From assembly GCA_014526335.1 (NCBI GenBank), contig JACTAT010000076.1, forward strand, positions 509,601 to 573,600: a stretch of DNA of 64,000 bases. Reading direction: 5' to 3'. The translations under genes were made by a program, and so were the position numbers. Positions 10,596 to 21,509 of this stretch are shown here, one piece after another. The DNA is from Chrysaora quinquecirrha (lineage: Eukaryota; Cnidaria; Scyphozoa; Semaeostomeae; Pelagiidae). Below the pieces are notes generated by a model, which saw nothing but the letters and a program-made list of their open reading frames with translations, had not been told where the DNA came from and made no database searches. The number at the start of each line of letters is the position of its first letter. Within the stretch, counting starts at the first letter, position 1.

Positions 10596-11473
10596 CTACT
10601 GACCAAACAACGAATCAGGATCATAATTCCCTACCATTAAAAAGTCTATGTCAAACCAAATAATTGAAAAAAGAACTTTATTAATAATTTCTTCTTCGTT
10701 TAGTCTTTCTTTGTTCTCAAATGATTGCATTAAACTGGCTTTCATGTAAGTATTAGTTCCACCATCCCTTTTGTATTTAATAAATTCTGTTACATTTTCT
10801 TGTTTATCTAAATGTTCTAATTGTATTTCATTTTTTGATTTATTAATAAATGTCAACAATTTTCGTTGTAAAATCCTTTCCTCTTTATATCTACTCAATA
10901 GAATCTCTCTTGCTACCTCAGTTGAATAATTACATCGCCTTCTTTCGTTTTCGTAGAAAAAGATTTCATCACCAAACTTGATTTTAACATTTTTTGGGTG
11001 ATCTTGAATATTTGTATAAAGTCTTCTCTAGCAATTTTATTTAACTTAAAATGTGCTTGTTCTGCAATTTGGAGCTTAGATGTTCCATCTTTACAAGTTG
11101 TTTGAGAATTACAAAATTCAATTGCTTCATTTATTGTAAACAACCTTCCTTTCATTAGTATGATATATATGTGTATCCAATCAGGTATAGTATCCAGTCC
11201 TTCATGTTGAAAACATCTTTTAAATATGACTCGTTTGCATTTCCATAATGTAGAGTAAAGTTCAAAGTAATTATCAAAATTTCCTCTGCATTCAATACCT
11301 AAGTGCGCTTTGCATTTACTCCTCCAAAGAAATATATTCCTTTCAACTTGTTTGTTCACATTCTTATTACTTTGCATCAAATTTAACACATCTTTTATAT
11401 CTAACTTATTTAAAATATTAGCGAGAATCAAATCATTTGCGATTGTATTTTCAAAATCACAGATGTCTTCCAT
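10596..11473 (-). pseudogene. F-box-like protein B, copy 1, frameshifted
   Basis: Copy 2 (57297-58175) encodes the intact 292-aa form. Here one C is missing near 10938 and the frame breaks. The N-terminus from the ATG at 11473 reads as an F-box: NDLILANILNKLDIKDVLNL, then NVNKQVERNIFLWRSKC. A central IPDWIHIYIILMKGRLF matches the equivalent segment of protein A. The start at 11473 is preferred to one at 11548 because a minus-strand TATATAA-type box lies at about 11516-11526. Expected role: Skp1-binding substrate receptor. Confidence 0.7.
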
Positions 11474-11635
11474 TTTTGCAATCAACTCAACTAAATTTGA
11501 GCGCAATATACGCAGGTTATATACAAGAAAAAATAATACAAATGTCAATCAAACAATTGTCAAAATGAATCAATCAGAAAAAGATATTAATCTCCATAGT
11601 AATAACAAAAGCATTGCCATATCTATTGTTCTTTT
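11474..11635. promoter_or_regulatory. F-box B promoter region with TGTCAATCA
   Basis: TGTCAATCA at 11543-11551, then ATTGTCAA and GAATCAATCAG. A minus-strand TATA (rc of GTTATATAC) at about 11516-11526 lies 45 bp upstream of the F-box B start. Same in copy 2, 58176-58337, where an extra ATCA repeat is present. Confidence 0.6.
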
Positions 11636-12405
11636 TTATGATTTTTTAAGTCTAAACTTTAGTTCAATATAAGCGCTCACTAACAGTTTTTCTCCAGATG
11701 AATTTGTCATCGTCATATTAAACATATCGAGAGACTGATTTTTCAAATCACAAAAAATTGGTGTTATAGGTTCATATGAAAACATATCATTTCCATCGGA
11801 TAAAGTGGTTATAAAGGAAGGAATAACAGTCAATATTGGGGCAAATACATCTCCTAAAAAAGTGTCTTCAATATTCTCGCTGTATATAAAATAATCTTCT
11901 CCAGATAAAGTATTTGCAATAGGGGACATTGCTTGAACTAATTCACTTTTTGATGTTATGCTAGAAAAACCCTCTGACATATAGCGAAATTCATCTTCAA
12001 TTACTGCATGATTTGGGATATATGATAATTGTTCGTATCTCTTCCATATAACCCCTTTTATATTGTCTTTTGTTCTATCTAATAATTCAAAGCCGAGAAA
12101 AGGAAACAATTTCTGGCCAACTGCTATACTTTGAACATAAGGGGAAATATTCATAATATGAGTTTGAAGAATGTTATATTTTTCATCTACTTTCATGATC
12201 CATTGCCATTTCATCCAATTTCCATCTATATTCCATTGTTCATCGTTATTGTAAGGAATATAATCAAACAACTGTTTACTGTCTTTAGTGGGATATTTTT
12301 TTAAAACCATTTTTTTAAAGGCTCTTTCAAAAGTAAATATTTCTCCTTCAACATCAGTCGTAGAAAATTCATTAAAATCTGTAATAGCACCCAGAATCTC
12401 CTTAA
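11636..12405 (-). pseudogene. C-terminal part of the 422-aa virion-type protein, copy 1, split by retrotransposon
   Basis: This is the downstream two-thirds of the gene that is whole in copy 2 (58338-59606). A gypsy element sits between this piece and 19199-19701. The protein ends with an SAYIELKFRLKKS strand-rich tail like those of Polinton virion-associated proteins. One apparent extra frame change near 12310, in a T/A run, is absent from copy 2. The retrotransposon lies antisense to the gene. Confidence 0.85.
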
Positions 12406-12623
12406 TGTGGAGGTCAATCGTATGAACTGTTCAATTGACCCCCCGCGAGGATTTGCACGTGGCGAAGAACTTGATTTTTGATGTGATGATTTTTTGTGTA
12501 TGCGAATTTGAATCTAATGCTTATGAAAGAGAAAAATCGAAACATATTCTTTCTAGTCGTATTTCTTTCTATCATTATCATTATTAACTATTAGGACTAA
12601 CCCGTCCCGGGTCAGGCCCTACA
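12406..12623 (+). repeat. 5' LTR of the gypsy element
   Basis: 218 bp, TGTGGAGG...GGCCCTACA. It differs from the 3' LTR by two substitutions and one indel in a C run, so insertion is fairly recent. Confidence 0.95.
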
Positions 12624-12703
12624 AATTGGCACCTCCGACGAATGTTTTGACGCAGTTCTGATCTGATGAGATTACTGGCCTAGTCACCTTTGAGAACCAG
12701 AAG

Positions 12704-14093
12704 ATGGCCGACGAACAACTTGAGTGTGAAGTTTTTGCTGGATTGTACAGTGCAAACTTGTCTGTTTTGCTGGCAGTTGGGGCCTATTTCAACATGGAGT
12801 GCGGGGAGAAATCACGAAAGCAGCTCATCAAGGAAATAGAAGCCAAATTGGAAGCAATAAACAGCGAGGATGGAACAGCAACAGCTTTCAGAGAAGTACA
12901 AGCCATCTTAGTGGACCTGCCTGCCCTTGAAGTCGACGAAGAGCCATCAGAAAGTGTACCGAATCCAGGTAATCGACCAGAGGAACCAAATCAAACTGTA
13001 AGTGATCTTATGTCTAATAAAATTCAGTTGGAGAAAAGACTTTGGAAATCAATCAGGCTCTGGGCACCTCTTCTATTTCTCCTCCCCAAGCACAAGCACC
13101 TCAGCTAGGGGGGACAAATACCTGCTCAAGATGGTTTAGTGAGGCTTGATGTGAAAACAGTCTTTTGAGACGTGAACTGAAGATTTCTGGTACCATTGGG
13201 AACATGGGAGAAACAAACAAATTAAGTTTCATTTCTCTTGCCCACCAAATTGAGGCAGCATTAGCTAAGGAGTACACTGAGTCAGAGGTCAGAGATGCAG
13301 TAATTAAAGCTATAAGCCCTGGTATGAGCCTCAGAAATTTCTTGGAATGTACTCCTGACATACCCTTAGCAAAAGTCAGGAAAATTTTGCGCTCACACTA
13401 CCAAGAAAAGTCAAGCACTGATTTGTACAGGGAATTATCATCGCTAAGCCAGAAACTAAATGAAGATCCACGCTCATTCCTTCTTCGAGCTTTAGAATTA
13501 AGACAGCGTGTTATTTTACAAGTAAAGAAGCAGATTCAGGCATCAAATATGATGCATCCATGATCAAAAGTCTTTTTCTAAATTCTGTTGAGACCGGTTT
13601 GAGGAATGAGACAGTCAGAGCTAAGTTTAGGCCATTTCTGTTTAAACCAAATATTCCTGATGAAGATCTTTTGGCAAACATGAATGTTATTTGTTCAGAG
13701 GAAAAAGAGCGTGAATTAAAATTTGGTAAAAAAACTGTTCAATCAATCATTGTGTCTAGCGATGGGAATAGTGAGTTAGCACAAGCTAGTCAGCATGATA
13801 CCACCTTTATAGCCACTTTGAATGCTGTTCAGGCTGGCCTAAAAGATTTGAAAAGTTCATTTGAGCAGTTTAAACAACAGGTTTCTAGTCCAGCTCAACC
13901 TCAACCTGCAAAAATAACTGATACCCAAAAGAATGTGAAAGCTTGCCCTAATTGCACACAGAATGGTTCTTCTGAACCATGTCAACACTGTTTTATATGT
14001 GGGGACCCATCCCATATTGCCAGAGGCTGTTTGAAAAGAAGAAAAGCCCAAAAAAACGAGAGACAGCTGCAGTTGAACAGGGACAAGCTGTAG
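12704..14093 (+). pseudogene. Gypsy gag, frame-disrupted
   Basis: Starts MADEQLECEVFAGL at 12704, 80 bp after the LTR. The reading frame changes between about 13108 and 13165, and again near 13560, so it is in three pieces. The last piece ends with a zinc knuckle, [14 protein letters not shown] (C-X2-C-X4-H-X4-C), then a short basic tail. Gag would form the particle and bind RNA. The knuckle and the slippery site at 14051 show where Gag ends and Gag-Pol continues. Confidence 0.85.
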
Positions 14094-17000
14094 CTGAAAA
14101 AAACATTGATTCCCTGACTTGTCTTTTTTGTTTATGTAAGAAACCCACTAAAACTGAGTTAAAAATTTGTAGTGGTTGTCATGTTTCAAGGTATTGCAGC
14201 AAAAACTGTCAACAAAAACACTGGCCTGATCATAAAATCACTTGTACAGCTATTCAACAACTTTCTGCTCAACAAAATTGCAATATCAATGAGCCAAACT
14301 TCTTTACAACAAAGCTAAGTCCTAAACAGTCCCAGAAAATTGCAAAACTGATTGGTAAAAAGTGCACAATTAACTGTTGTTTTGATGGCAAACCAACCAA
14401 AGCTTTGTTTGATACAGGAGCTCAAGTTTCATTGATTTCTAAGAACACTCTGACTCAACTTTTACCTGATAAGAAAGTTAAAAACATTTCAAGCTTGCTT
14501 GAAACTGAATCTCTTAACTTGACAGTTGCCAATGGTGATCATTTGCCTTTTGATGGTTATGTAGAAGTTACCTTCTCATTAGGAACTCAGAATGCTCAGA
14601 ATCCTGATATGTTAGTTCCAATTTTGGTTACAAGTCATAACTTAGAGTGTCCAATAATTGGTTATAATGTGATAGAGGAACTTCTCCTGGCCAATGAGTC
14701 TGGGCAAGTTGATACAATTGCCTTGTTAGCCCACACATTCAATGATGCAACATCAGAAACAATTCAAAATTTTGTTAACTTGGTACAAGAGGGTCACAAT
14801 CAGGTTTCTACAACAGTCAAAACTTGCCAAAGGCCCTTTACTCTAAAAGGGGGAAGGACAGGGAAAATCCCTTGTAGAATAAACATTGGATCTCTTGTCA
14901 CACCAACACCATTTCTGTTTGAGCCAAATGACAATGTAAAAGAATGGGCTCCTGGTCTAGAATTACAACAAAGCATAATCACTGCCAGGAACAATACAGT
15001 ACGCATTTACGTTGAAGTTGCTAACACATCAGATAGTGACATAACTTTGCCAGGTCATACAATAATAGGAAAACTTGACCCTGTCCGTTCCATTACACCC
15101 TTAGAAGTTAAGCTGAGAAAGAATGATGACAGTCAAGCTGAAGTTGGAGGAACTATACATGCTGTGAGTGTTAATGACTCCAAGTCTGATACGATTGAAG
15201 GTATTGGTTTGGACAGCTTAGACACTGATCAACAGGCTCAAGTGACCAAAATGCTTCAAGATGAGTCAAAAGTCTTTGCAGCAAACAGTGACGACATAGG
15301 TGATATTCCTGCTCTTCAACTTGACATTAATCTGATGGACGAAACACCAGTTCAAAAGACCTATTCAGCAGTTCCAAGACCACTCTACAACGAAGTAAAG
15401 GCATACATTCAAGATCTTCTGAACCATAATTTCATACGTAAGTCGAAATCAGCATACTCATCACCAGTGGTATGCGTGAGAAAACGTGATGGGACACTGG
15501 GACTGTGCATTGACTACCGAGCTCTTAATAAAAAGACATTTCCAGATCGTCATCCATTACCACGAATTCAACAAACGATAGAAAATCTGGGTGGAAATAG
15601 ATGGTTTACCCTGCTGGATATGAGTAAAGCGTATCATCAAGGCTATGTATCTCCTGGAAGTAGGCACAAGACAGCATTTGTTACACCATGGGGGTTATAT
15701 GAATGGGTCAGAGTCCCGTTTGGACTCATGAATGCCCCCTCAGCATTTCAAAGGTTCATGGAAGAATGCTTAGAAGGTATCAGAGATGAAATATGTGTGC
15801 CATACCTTGATGATGTAATAGTGTTCAGTAAAACATTTGAGGAACACATACAACATGTCCAACTTGTTCTTCAACGCCTAAGATCTCATGGAGTAAAACT
15901 CAAAGCTCAGAAATGCAAATTTTTCAAGCAAGAAGTATGCTACCTTGGCCAGATAATATCTGCTGAAGGATATAGACCAGACAATTCCAACATTGAAGCT
16001 ATTACATCCATTGCAAAGAATGTTCCTAAAAATATTGGTGACTTGAGAAGGGTACTCGGCTTGCTAGGATATTATCGTCGGTATGTACCAGATTTTGCAC
16101 GCACTGCAAAGCCTCTCTTCGACTTGCTGAAGGAGCCAGTCCCACATTCAGAGTCTACACAGCAAAAGGATCAAAACGTCAGAAACTCACAGGGACAGTT
16201 ATCATCAAAGACTTCAATTGTATGGGAGAAAAAACACCAGCAGGCTCTTGAATCCCTGATTCATTCAGTAACTTCTCCACCTATTTTAGCATACCCTGAC
16301 TTTGAAAAACAATATATACTGCATACTGATGCAAGTTCTAATGGCCTTGGAGCTGGTCTCTACCAGGAACAGAATGGAATATTGAAAGTAATTGGCTATG
16401 CTTCAAGATCATTATCACCAGCAGAACGTAACTACCACCTTCATTCTGGAAAATTAGAGTTCCTTGCCCTCAAGTGGGCCATTTGCGATTATTTTCGGCA
16501 TTATCTGTACTATGCACCAAACTTTGTTGTGTATACAGACAATAACCCGTTAACATATGTTCTTACAACAGCAAAGCTAAACGCAACTGGTTATCGCTGG
16601 GTGGCAGAATTGGCTGATTTTCAATTTGAGATACGTTATCGCAGTGGGAAAGCAAATATTGACGCAGATGCACTTTCAAGAATACCGTTTAACCTTAGCA
16701 GCAAAGAGGAATACACAGAGGTAGTTTCGCCTGATATACTTGAAGCAGTCATAACAGGAGTAGATGCACAGAAGGATGGTGATTCGACATGGTTTGCATC
16801 TGTGAATGTGACATCAGCAGAAACCAATGAAGTCAGGACTAATACTCCTATCAGCACAGAGGATTTGTTACAAGCACAAGAACATGATACTTCAATAAGT
16901 TCAATCCTAAAGCACATTCAGCTAGACCAAAAGCCAACGAAACAACAACTACAGACATATTCACGTGAAGCAAAGTTACTAGCTCAGCAGTGGAACCGAT

Positions 17001-18723
17001 TGTTTCTAGATACAGAAGGAATATTAAATCACCAGTCAGGAAATTACAGGCAAATAGTATTACCTGCTAAATATCTTCAACTTGTTATTACAGAATTGCA
17101 TGATAACATGGGACATATAGGCACTGAACGTGTTTTCCAGCTCACTCGTGAGAGATTTTATTGGCCACGCATGTACTCGGATATCGAACTCTACGTTACA
17201 AAGAAATGCCGATGTTTCATAAGCCGAAAGCCAAATACAAACTTCAAAGCACCTCTCCAGCCAATTCAAACATCTATGCCTATGGAATTGATATCAGTTG
17301 ATTACTTACACCTGGAACGTTCAATTGGTGGGTATGAATACATCTTAGTAGTGGTAGACAATTTCACTCGTTTTGCTCAAGCCTATCCCACAAAGAACAA
17401 ATCAGCTCGAGTGGCTGCAGAGAAATTGTTCAACGATTTTTTTCTAAGGTTTGGATTTGCTGATCATTTGCTGCATGACCAGGGAAAAGAATTTGAAAAT
17501 GATCTTTTCCATAACCTTGAGAAACTATCTGGAATTAAAAGGCTAAGAACAACTCCGTACCATCCACAATGTAATGGCCAGGCTGAGAGATTCAATAAAA
17601 CGTTGTTGTCAATGCTGAGAACTTTGTCTGAAAAGGAAAAATCGCGTTGGAAAGACTCCATCAATAAAATGACGATGCTTACAACTGCTCACGCAACTCA
17701 GCAACCGGATATGCACCATTCTTTCTAATGTATGGACGGGATCCTCGTTTACCGGTCGACTTATTGTTTGAGTCTTCAGACAAAGAAAAGGTTCCACAAC
17801 AAGAGTTTGTTAAGAAATGGCAGCAAGCCATGCAGGACGCTCATAAGATTGCTCAAGAAAACTCTTTTAAATCGAGAAGTGCTGGTAAAACCATGTATGA
17901 CAAAAAAGCCACGCATACTGCGAATTTGGAGCCTGATGATAAAGTGCTAGTCCGTAATTTAACGCCACGAGGTGGTCCTGGTAAGCTGAGAACATATTGG
18001 GAAGAAAAGATCCATAAAATCATAGAACGTAAAGCCAACAGTCCAGTTTATGCTGTTAAGCCATTAGATGGATCAGGGCGCACTCGAGTTTTACATAGAA
18101 ACTTATTGCTACCTTGTGACTTACTCAAAGAACCAGATCAACCTATGATTACCAGCCCATTGGTGAAGAATAACATGACACATTGCCAACGACCAGTCAA
18201 CATCCAAGAGGATGGAGGAGACAGTGAGTCAGACGAAGAGGAAATAGGAACAGTATTGAGAAGTGCACTGAGAAGTATACCTCGGAGAGAAAATACTCAA
18301 CATGCTGCAAATGAAAATATACGGGAACAAGAGCTGCAAGATCCAAATACTGCAAATCCAGTGCGAGAATCTCACTCAGAAAATAGTCAGTGTACAGATG
18401 ATCTACCAACAACACCGCCGCTAGCACCTACGACACCTACAGCTCAGGGACACCCTGCAGAGAACCTGTCTGACGGTAGCAGCACCGAATCGCCTTCAGA
18501 AAATCCTCCTGTTCAGCGTCCAACCAGAAATCGGCATCCACCAATACATTTGAATTATGGTCGACTCGGATCACCAGGATATTCTCAACAACCTGTTTGG
18601 ATTCAACCAGTTGAAGTACGATTTCCTATGCATGAATTTCCGATACCTGGGTGGTATCCACAGTTTCTTCAAACGTTACCAGTTAGAATGCAAGGAAATA
18701 TGATGAACGGAATGACTTATTGA
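13979..18723 (+). pseudogene. Gypsy pol (MYND finger, protease, RT, RNase H, integrase), one frameshift
   Basis: After the frameshift site, a MYND-type finger (CLFCLCKK ... CSGC ... YCSKNC ... W-x2-H-x3-C) occupies 14123-14250. Then come the aspartic protease motif LFDTGAQ (about 14407), RT with YLDDV (about 15805), RNase H beginning HTDASSNG (about 16323), the integrase His-Cys region (about 17100-17215), and the DDE residues in [15 protein letters not shown] and AERFNK (17300-17600). A frameshift between about 17680 and 17728 separates the integrase C-terminus (17728-18723), which ends in a Pro/Ser-rich tail. The Cys pair is CxC rather than CxxC. Confidence 0.92.
14051..14057 (+). promoter_or_regulatory. 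-1 ribosomal frameshift slippery heptamer A AAA AAC
   Basis: AAAAAAC lies with AAC as a codon in the gag frame (14055-14057), which is the exact phase needed for -1 slippage. The pol frame is -1 relative to gag and is already open across this point. It lies 37 bp before the gag stop. Confidence 0.7.
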
Positions 18724-18981
18724 TACTTTTATATTATTCAGGATAGAGACCATACATTGTTTTATTTCAAGAAGAAGAAGAAAAACTTGATTCTTTCGAG
18801 TTTTCAATGCATATTGCGTCACAGTCAACGGTATACGTTGAAGTTTTACGAGATTGGTATGTTTAATAAAGGTCTATATAGCTGAAGACTGGCCATCTTC
18901 AAAGAGTGAAGACATCCGATTATACATGCAAACTCTGTCGAGTCACGAAGACGTTCCATGGAACTTTAAAGGAGGGGAGTG

Positions 18982-19198
18982 TGTTGAGGTCAATCGTATG
19001 AACTGTTCAATTGCCCCCCGCGAGGATTTGCACGTGGCGAAGAACTTGATTTTTGATGTGATGATTTTTTGTGTATGCGAATTTGAATCTAATGCTTATG
19101 AAAGAGAAAAATCGAAACATATTCTTTCTAATCGTATTTCTTTCTATCATTATCATTATTAACTATTAGGACTAACCCGTCCCGGGTCAGGCCCTACA
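18982..19198 (+). repeat. 3' LTR of the gypsy element
   Basis: 217 bp, TGTTGAGG...GGCCCTACA, directly after the purine tract AAAGGAGGGGAG (18968-18979). Followed by the TTAA duplication and then the resumed Polinton gene. Confidence 0.95.
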
Positions 19199-19701
19199 TT
19201 AACAGATACTGTCTTTTGGTTTAGTGGTATATAACGTTCATTCAACATCTTAGCTACATCAAGGCGGATCATGGATGCCATTGGCTGTTTAAAATCCATA
19301 CAGTAAACTCCATTAGATACATTTGTAACGCAATTATAATAATTATCTCTCACTGAAATATCGTTATGTTTTCGCGTAATGTACATTAGCTGCTCATCAA
19401 AACTTCGGTTTACTTCATTATGTGTATAATTTTTCCATGCCCCGACATTTATTTCTACCAACCAATCATTTACATTATACTCTGTCGGAATCACTACAAC
19501 TGGAATGCCTTTTTCTTTATCATATTCACCATAGTTAAAAACAATCTTTTGTAAAGCTACTTGCCATCCATCAATTATTTGTAATGTGCGCAAATCATCT
19601 ACTTTTAATAAACTATCGTGTATCTTTAAATAATTAGAAAAGTTACTGTCATAATAACCTTGTAATAAAAATTCATCTTGATTGCTTCTAAACGAAGTCA
19701 T
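19199..19701 (-). pseudogene. N-terminal part of the 422-aa virion-type protein, copy 1
   Basis: Begins MTSFRSNQDEFLLQG at 19701 and runs to the retrotransposon. An early DGWQVALQKIVFN segment is shared in pattern with the two upstream genes. Its ATG overlaps the stop of the gene above by four bases (ATGA, 19698-19701), so it was probably translated by re-initiation or from a polycistronic message. Confidence 0.85.
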
Positions 19702-20200
19702 ATTTCTCCAATGTTATATACTGCCGGATCAGTTGTAAATAATAACTCAACTTTAAAAAATGAAGGATTAAATACTTCGTTTGTTGAAATATTGCGTAAA
19801 TATAAATTACACTGTAATTTATTAATAAATGCACAATCTTTGAAGACAATCTGATTTGGTGAATATTTATTAATATTCCCTTTTATATTAACTCTTTTAA
19901 CTTGATAATCAGATCTATTAAAAAATATATCGCCAAGTAAAGTTGGAATATTAGTAATTATTTGATCTCCGATTTTCAAATAGTCGAAAAAGGATTTAGA
20001 TTTAACGCTTTATTCTCAACTAAATCTGCACTACATAAATCTAATAAGACATCAAAACAATCATCTGAAAAATAAATAGATTTCACTCCAACTTTTAGCT
20101 TATTATCTTCACAACTTTTATATAATACATCAAGATTTCTCTGCTCCCTCGAAATCAAAGTCGCTTTATTAACATTTTGAATTAATACTCTTTCTGTCAT
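19698..20200 (-). pseudogene. 167-aa virion-type protein, copy 1, frameshifted
   Basis: Copy 2 (59603-60106) is intact. Here one A is missing in a run near 19990, breaking the frame in the middle. It begins MTERVLIQNVNKATL and has an LKVGVKSIYFS segment in the place where the neighbours have a W-x-V-x-L strand. Both ends overlap the neighbours by ATGA (20197-20200 and 19698-19701). It is probably a small structural relative of the flanking genes. Exact function unknown. Confidence 0.75.
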
Positions 20201-21501
20201 CTTGGGGTTATATATATCTCAATTATAGTTTCTCCTCCAACTTTTGTGCGCGTATGAGAGTGAATAATTTTCTCTTTATAGTCTAAATCCGGTGGATTTG
20301 GAACAATTTGCAACCAGAATGTTTGAAATACATTAGTCTGAATTGAGGAATATGATAATTCTTTATATTCTTCAAACTGATTCAACCATGAAGTTCTTTT
20401 ATAACCATTATTATTATATTGTAAATATAAATTTGCTAAATTTTTATCAGTTCTTCCAGATGATAAATTTGGCTCAATAATATTACATCTAAGCGAATAT
20501 ACCTCGGGTAGGTTGCTAAATAAATGATTTGCTGGATCCAATGGAAAGCCCCTCTCCATTCCTTTATGAGTTGGAACAGGATAATTTTGATCGTATAAAG
20601 GTATACTACTTTCCCCTGCTGCCAAATTTTTCCAAAATAAAATGTCTAAATAATCTTTTGTCAAGTCCATATCACTCCCTTTATTATAATTTCTATATAG
20701 AATATAATAACCATATTTTGTTTCAGGATGCCTATCTTTCAAATAATTCCATAATAATTTTGTAGAATGTCCCATTTTCACTGCGATATTTTCATGATAT
20801 TCTGCAAATGCATTAGGAAAATAATCTTCCTTTAAATTATCCAATCCTAATCTCTCCACCACCATTCTTCCAAATCTACATATCTGAAATTGTTGAGACT
20901 GATCATAACCCATATCATTTTCAATATCCATACCACGAAAGCCTAAATCAAAATAATTATTTCCAGTTTTATGTTCCAAATATATTATTGACTGTTGTGG
21001 CCACACACCAACACCATTTTCCCATCCAGCGAAATCAAATTTCAAATTAAAATTTGAATTTAAAAAGGTATTAATTTTAATTAGATCCCAATTTCCTTCA
21101 TTTTTCCATGTGAGCGCTTCACTAGGGGGGAGATAAATTCTTTGATACAAATCCTGTTCTCCTGTCCAATTATGAGTAACGTTTTGAGAATTGAATAGTT
21201 TTTCATATCTAAAAATATCACCTGTTTCATCATCATTTATGTTGAATTTATCCTTAAATGTTGCATTGTGGCTATTAAAAGGACAACTGATTCTTTTAAA
21301 CCAAAAATATTGGGCAAAATTCGGTTTTTCCCTGGCGGGAAGTATAGCCTTTGTACAACACATCATCCAAAGTTGAGAAGGGTCGAGATTAATGCTTTCT
21401 TTCAAAACCACTCTGAAATTTGTATTATCATCATACACTGAAGCTTTTGCTGATGAAATAGCAGTAATCCTTTGAGATTTTTTTGTGTACAAACCGGCCA
21501 T
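20197..21501 (-). CDS. 434-aa virion-type protein of the Polinton structural cluster
   Basis: Intact here; copy 2 (60103-61404) has several frameshifts. It begins MAGLYTKKSQRIT, with an early strand region SQLWMMCCTKAILPA. The C-terminus has RCNIIEPNLSSGR and EYKELSYSSIQTNV segments and ends TIIEIYITPR. This layout (N-terminal 'L-x-G-x-W-x-V' type strand, C-terminal 'DIIEPxLVG' type strand) resembles a protein common in Mavericks and thought to be virion-associated. Penton or minor capsid is possible but not shown. It starts 8 bp after the integrase stop and its own stop overlaps the next ATG. Confidence 0.8.
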   Translation of the reverse strand: MAGLYTKKSQRITAISSAKASVYDDNTNFRVVLKESINLDPSQLWMMCCTKAILPAREKPNFAQYFWFKRISCPFNSHNATFKDKFNINDDETGDIFRYEKLFNSQNVTHNWTGEQDLYQRIYLPPSEALTWKNEGNWDLIKINTFLNSNFNLKFDFAGWENGVGVWPQQSIIYLEHKTGNNYFDLGFRGMDIENDMGYDQSQQFQICRFGRMVVERLGLDNLKEDYFPNAFAEYHENIAVKMGHSTKLLWNYLKDRHPETKYGYYILYRNYNKGSDMDLTKDYLDILFWKNLAAGESSIPLYDQNYPVPTHKGMERGFPLDPANHLFSNLPEVYSLRCNIIEPNLSSGRTDKNLANLYLQYNNNGYKRTSWLNQFEEYKELSYSSIQTNVFQTFWLQIVPNPPDLDYKEKIIHSHTRTKVGGETIIEIYITPR

Positions 21502-21509
21502 TCTTAATC

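Larger units (their letters stand above)
12406..19198 (+). mobile_element. Ty3/gypsy LTR retrotransposon with MYND finger, 6793 bp
   Basis: Both LTRs begin TG and end CA. The target duplication is TTAA (12402-12405 and 19199-19202), and copy 2 keeps the uninterrupted site near 59100-59107. A primer-binding site (TGGCACCTCCGACG, 12627-12640) and a polypurine tract (18968-18979) flank the coding region. Gene order is gag, protease, RT, RNase H, integrase, which is the Ty3/gypsy order. No envelope gene is seen. Several frameshifts suggest it cannot act alone. Confidence 0.95.

Noticed and set aside
18854..19162. 102-aa ORF across the 3' LTR as an env-like gene
   Set aside because: Overlaps the polypurine tract and LTR and has no signal peptide or membrane segment.
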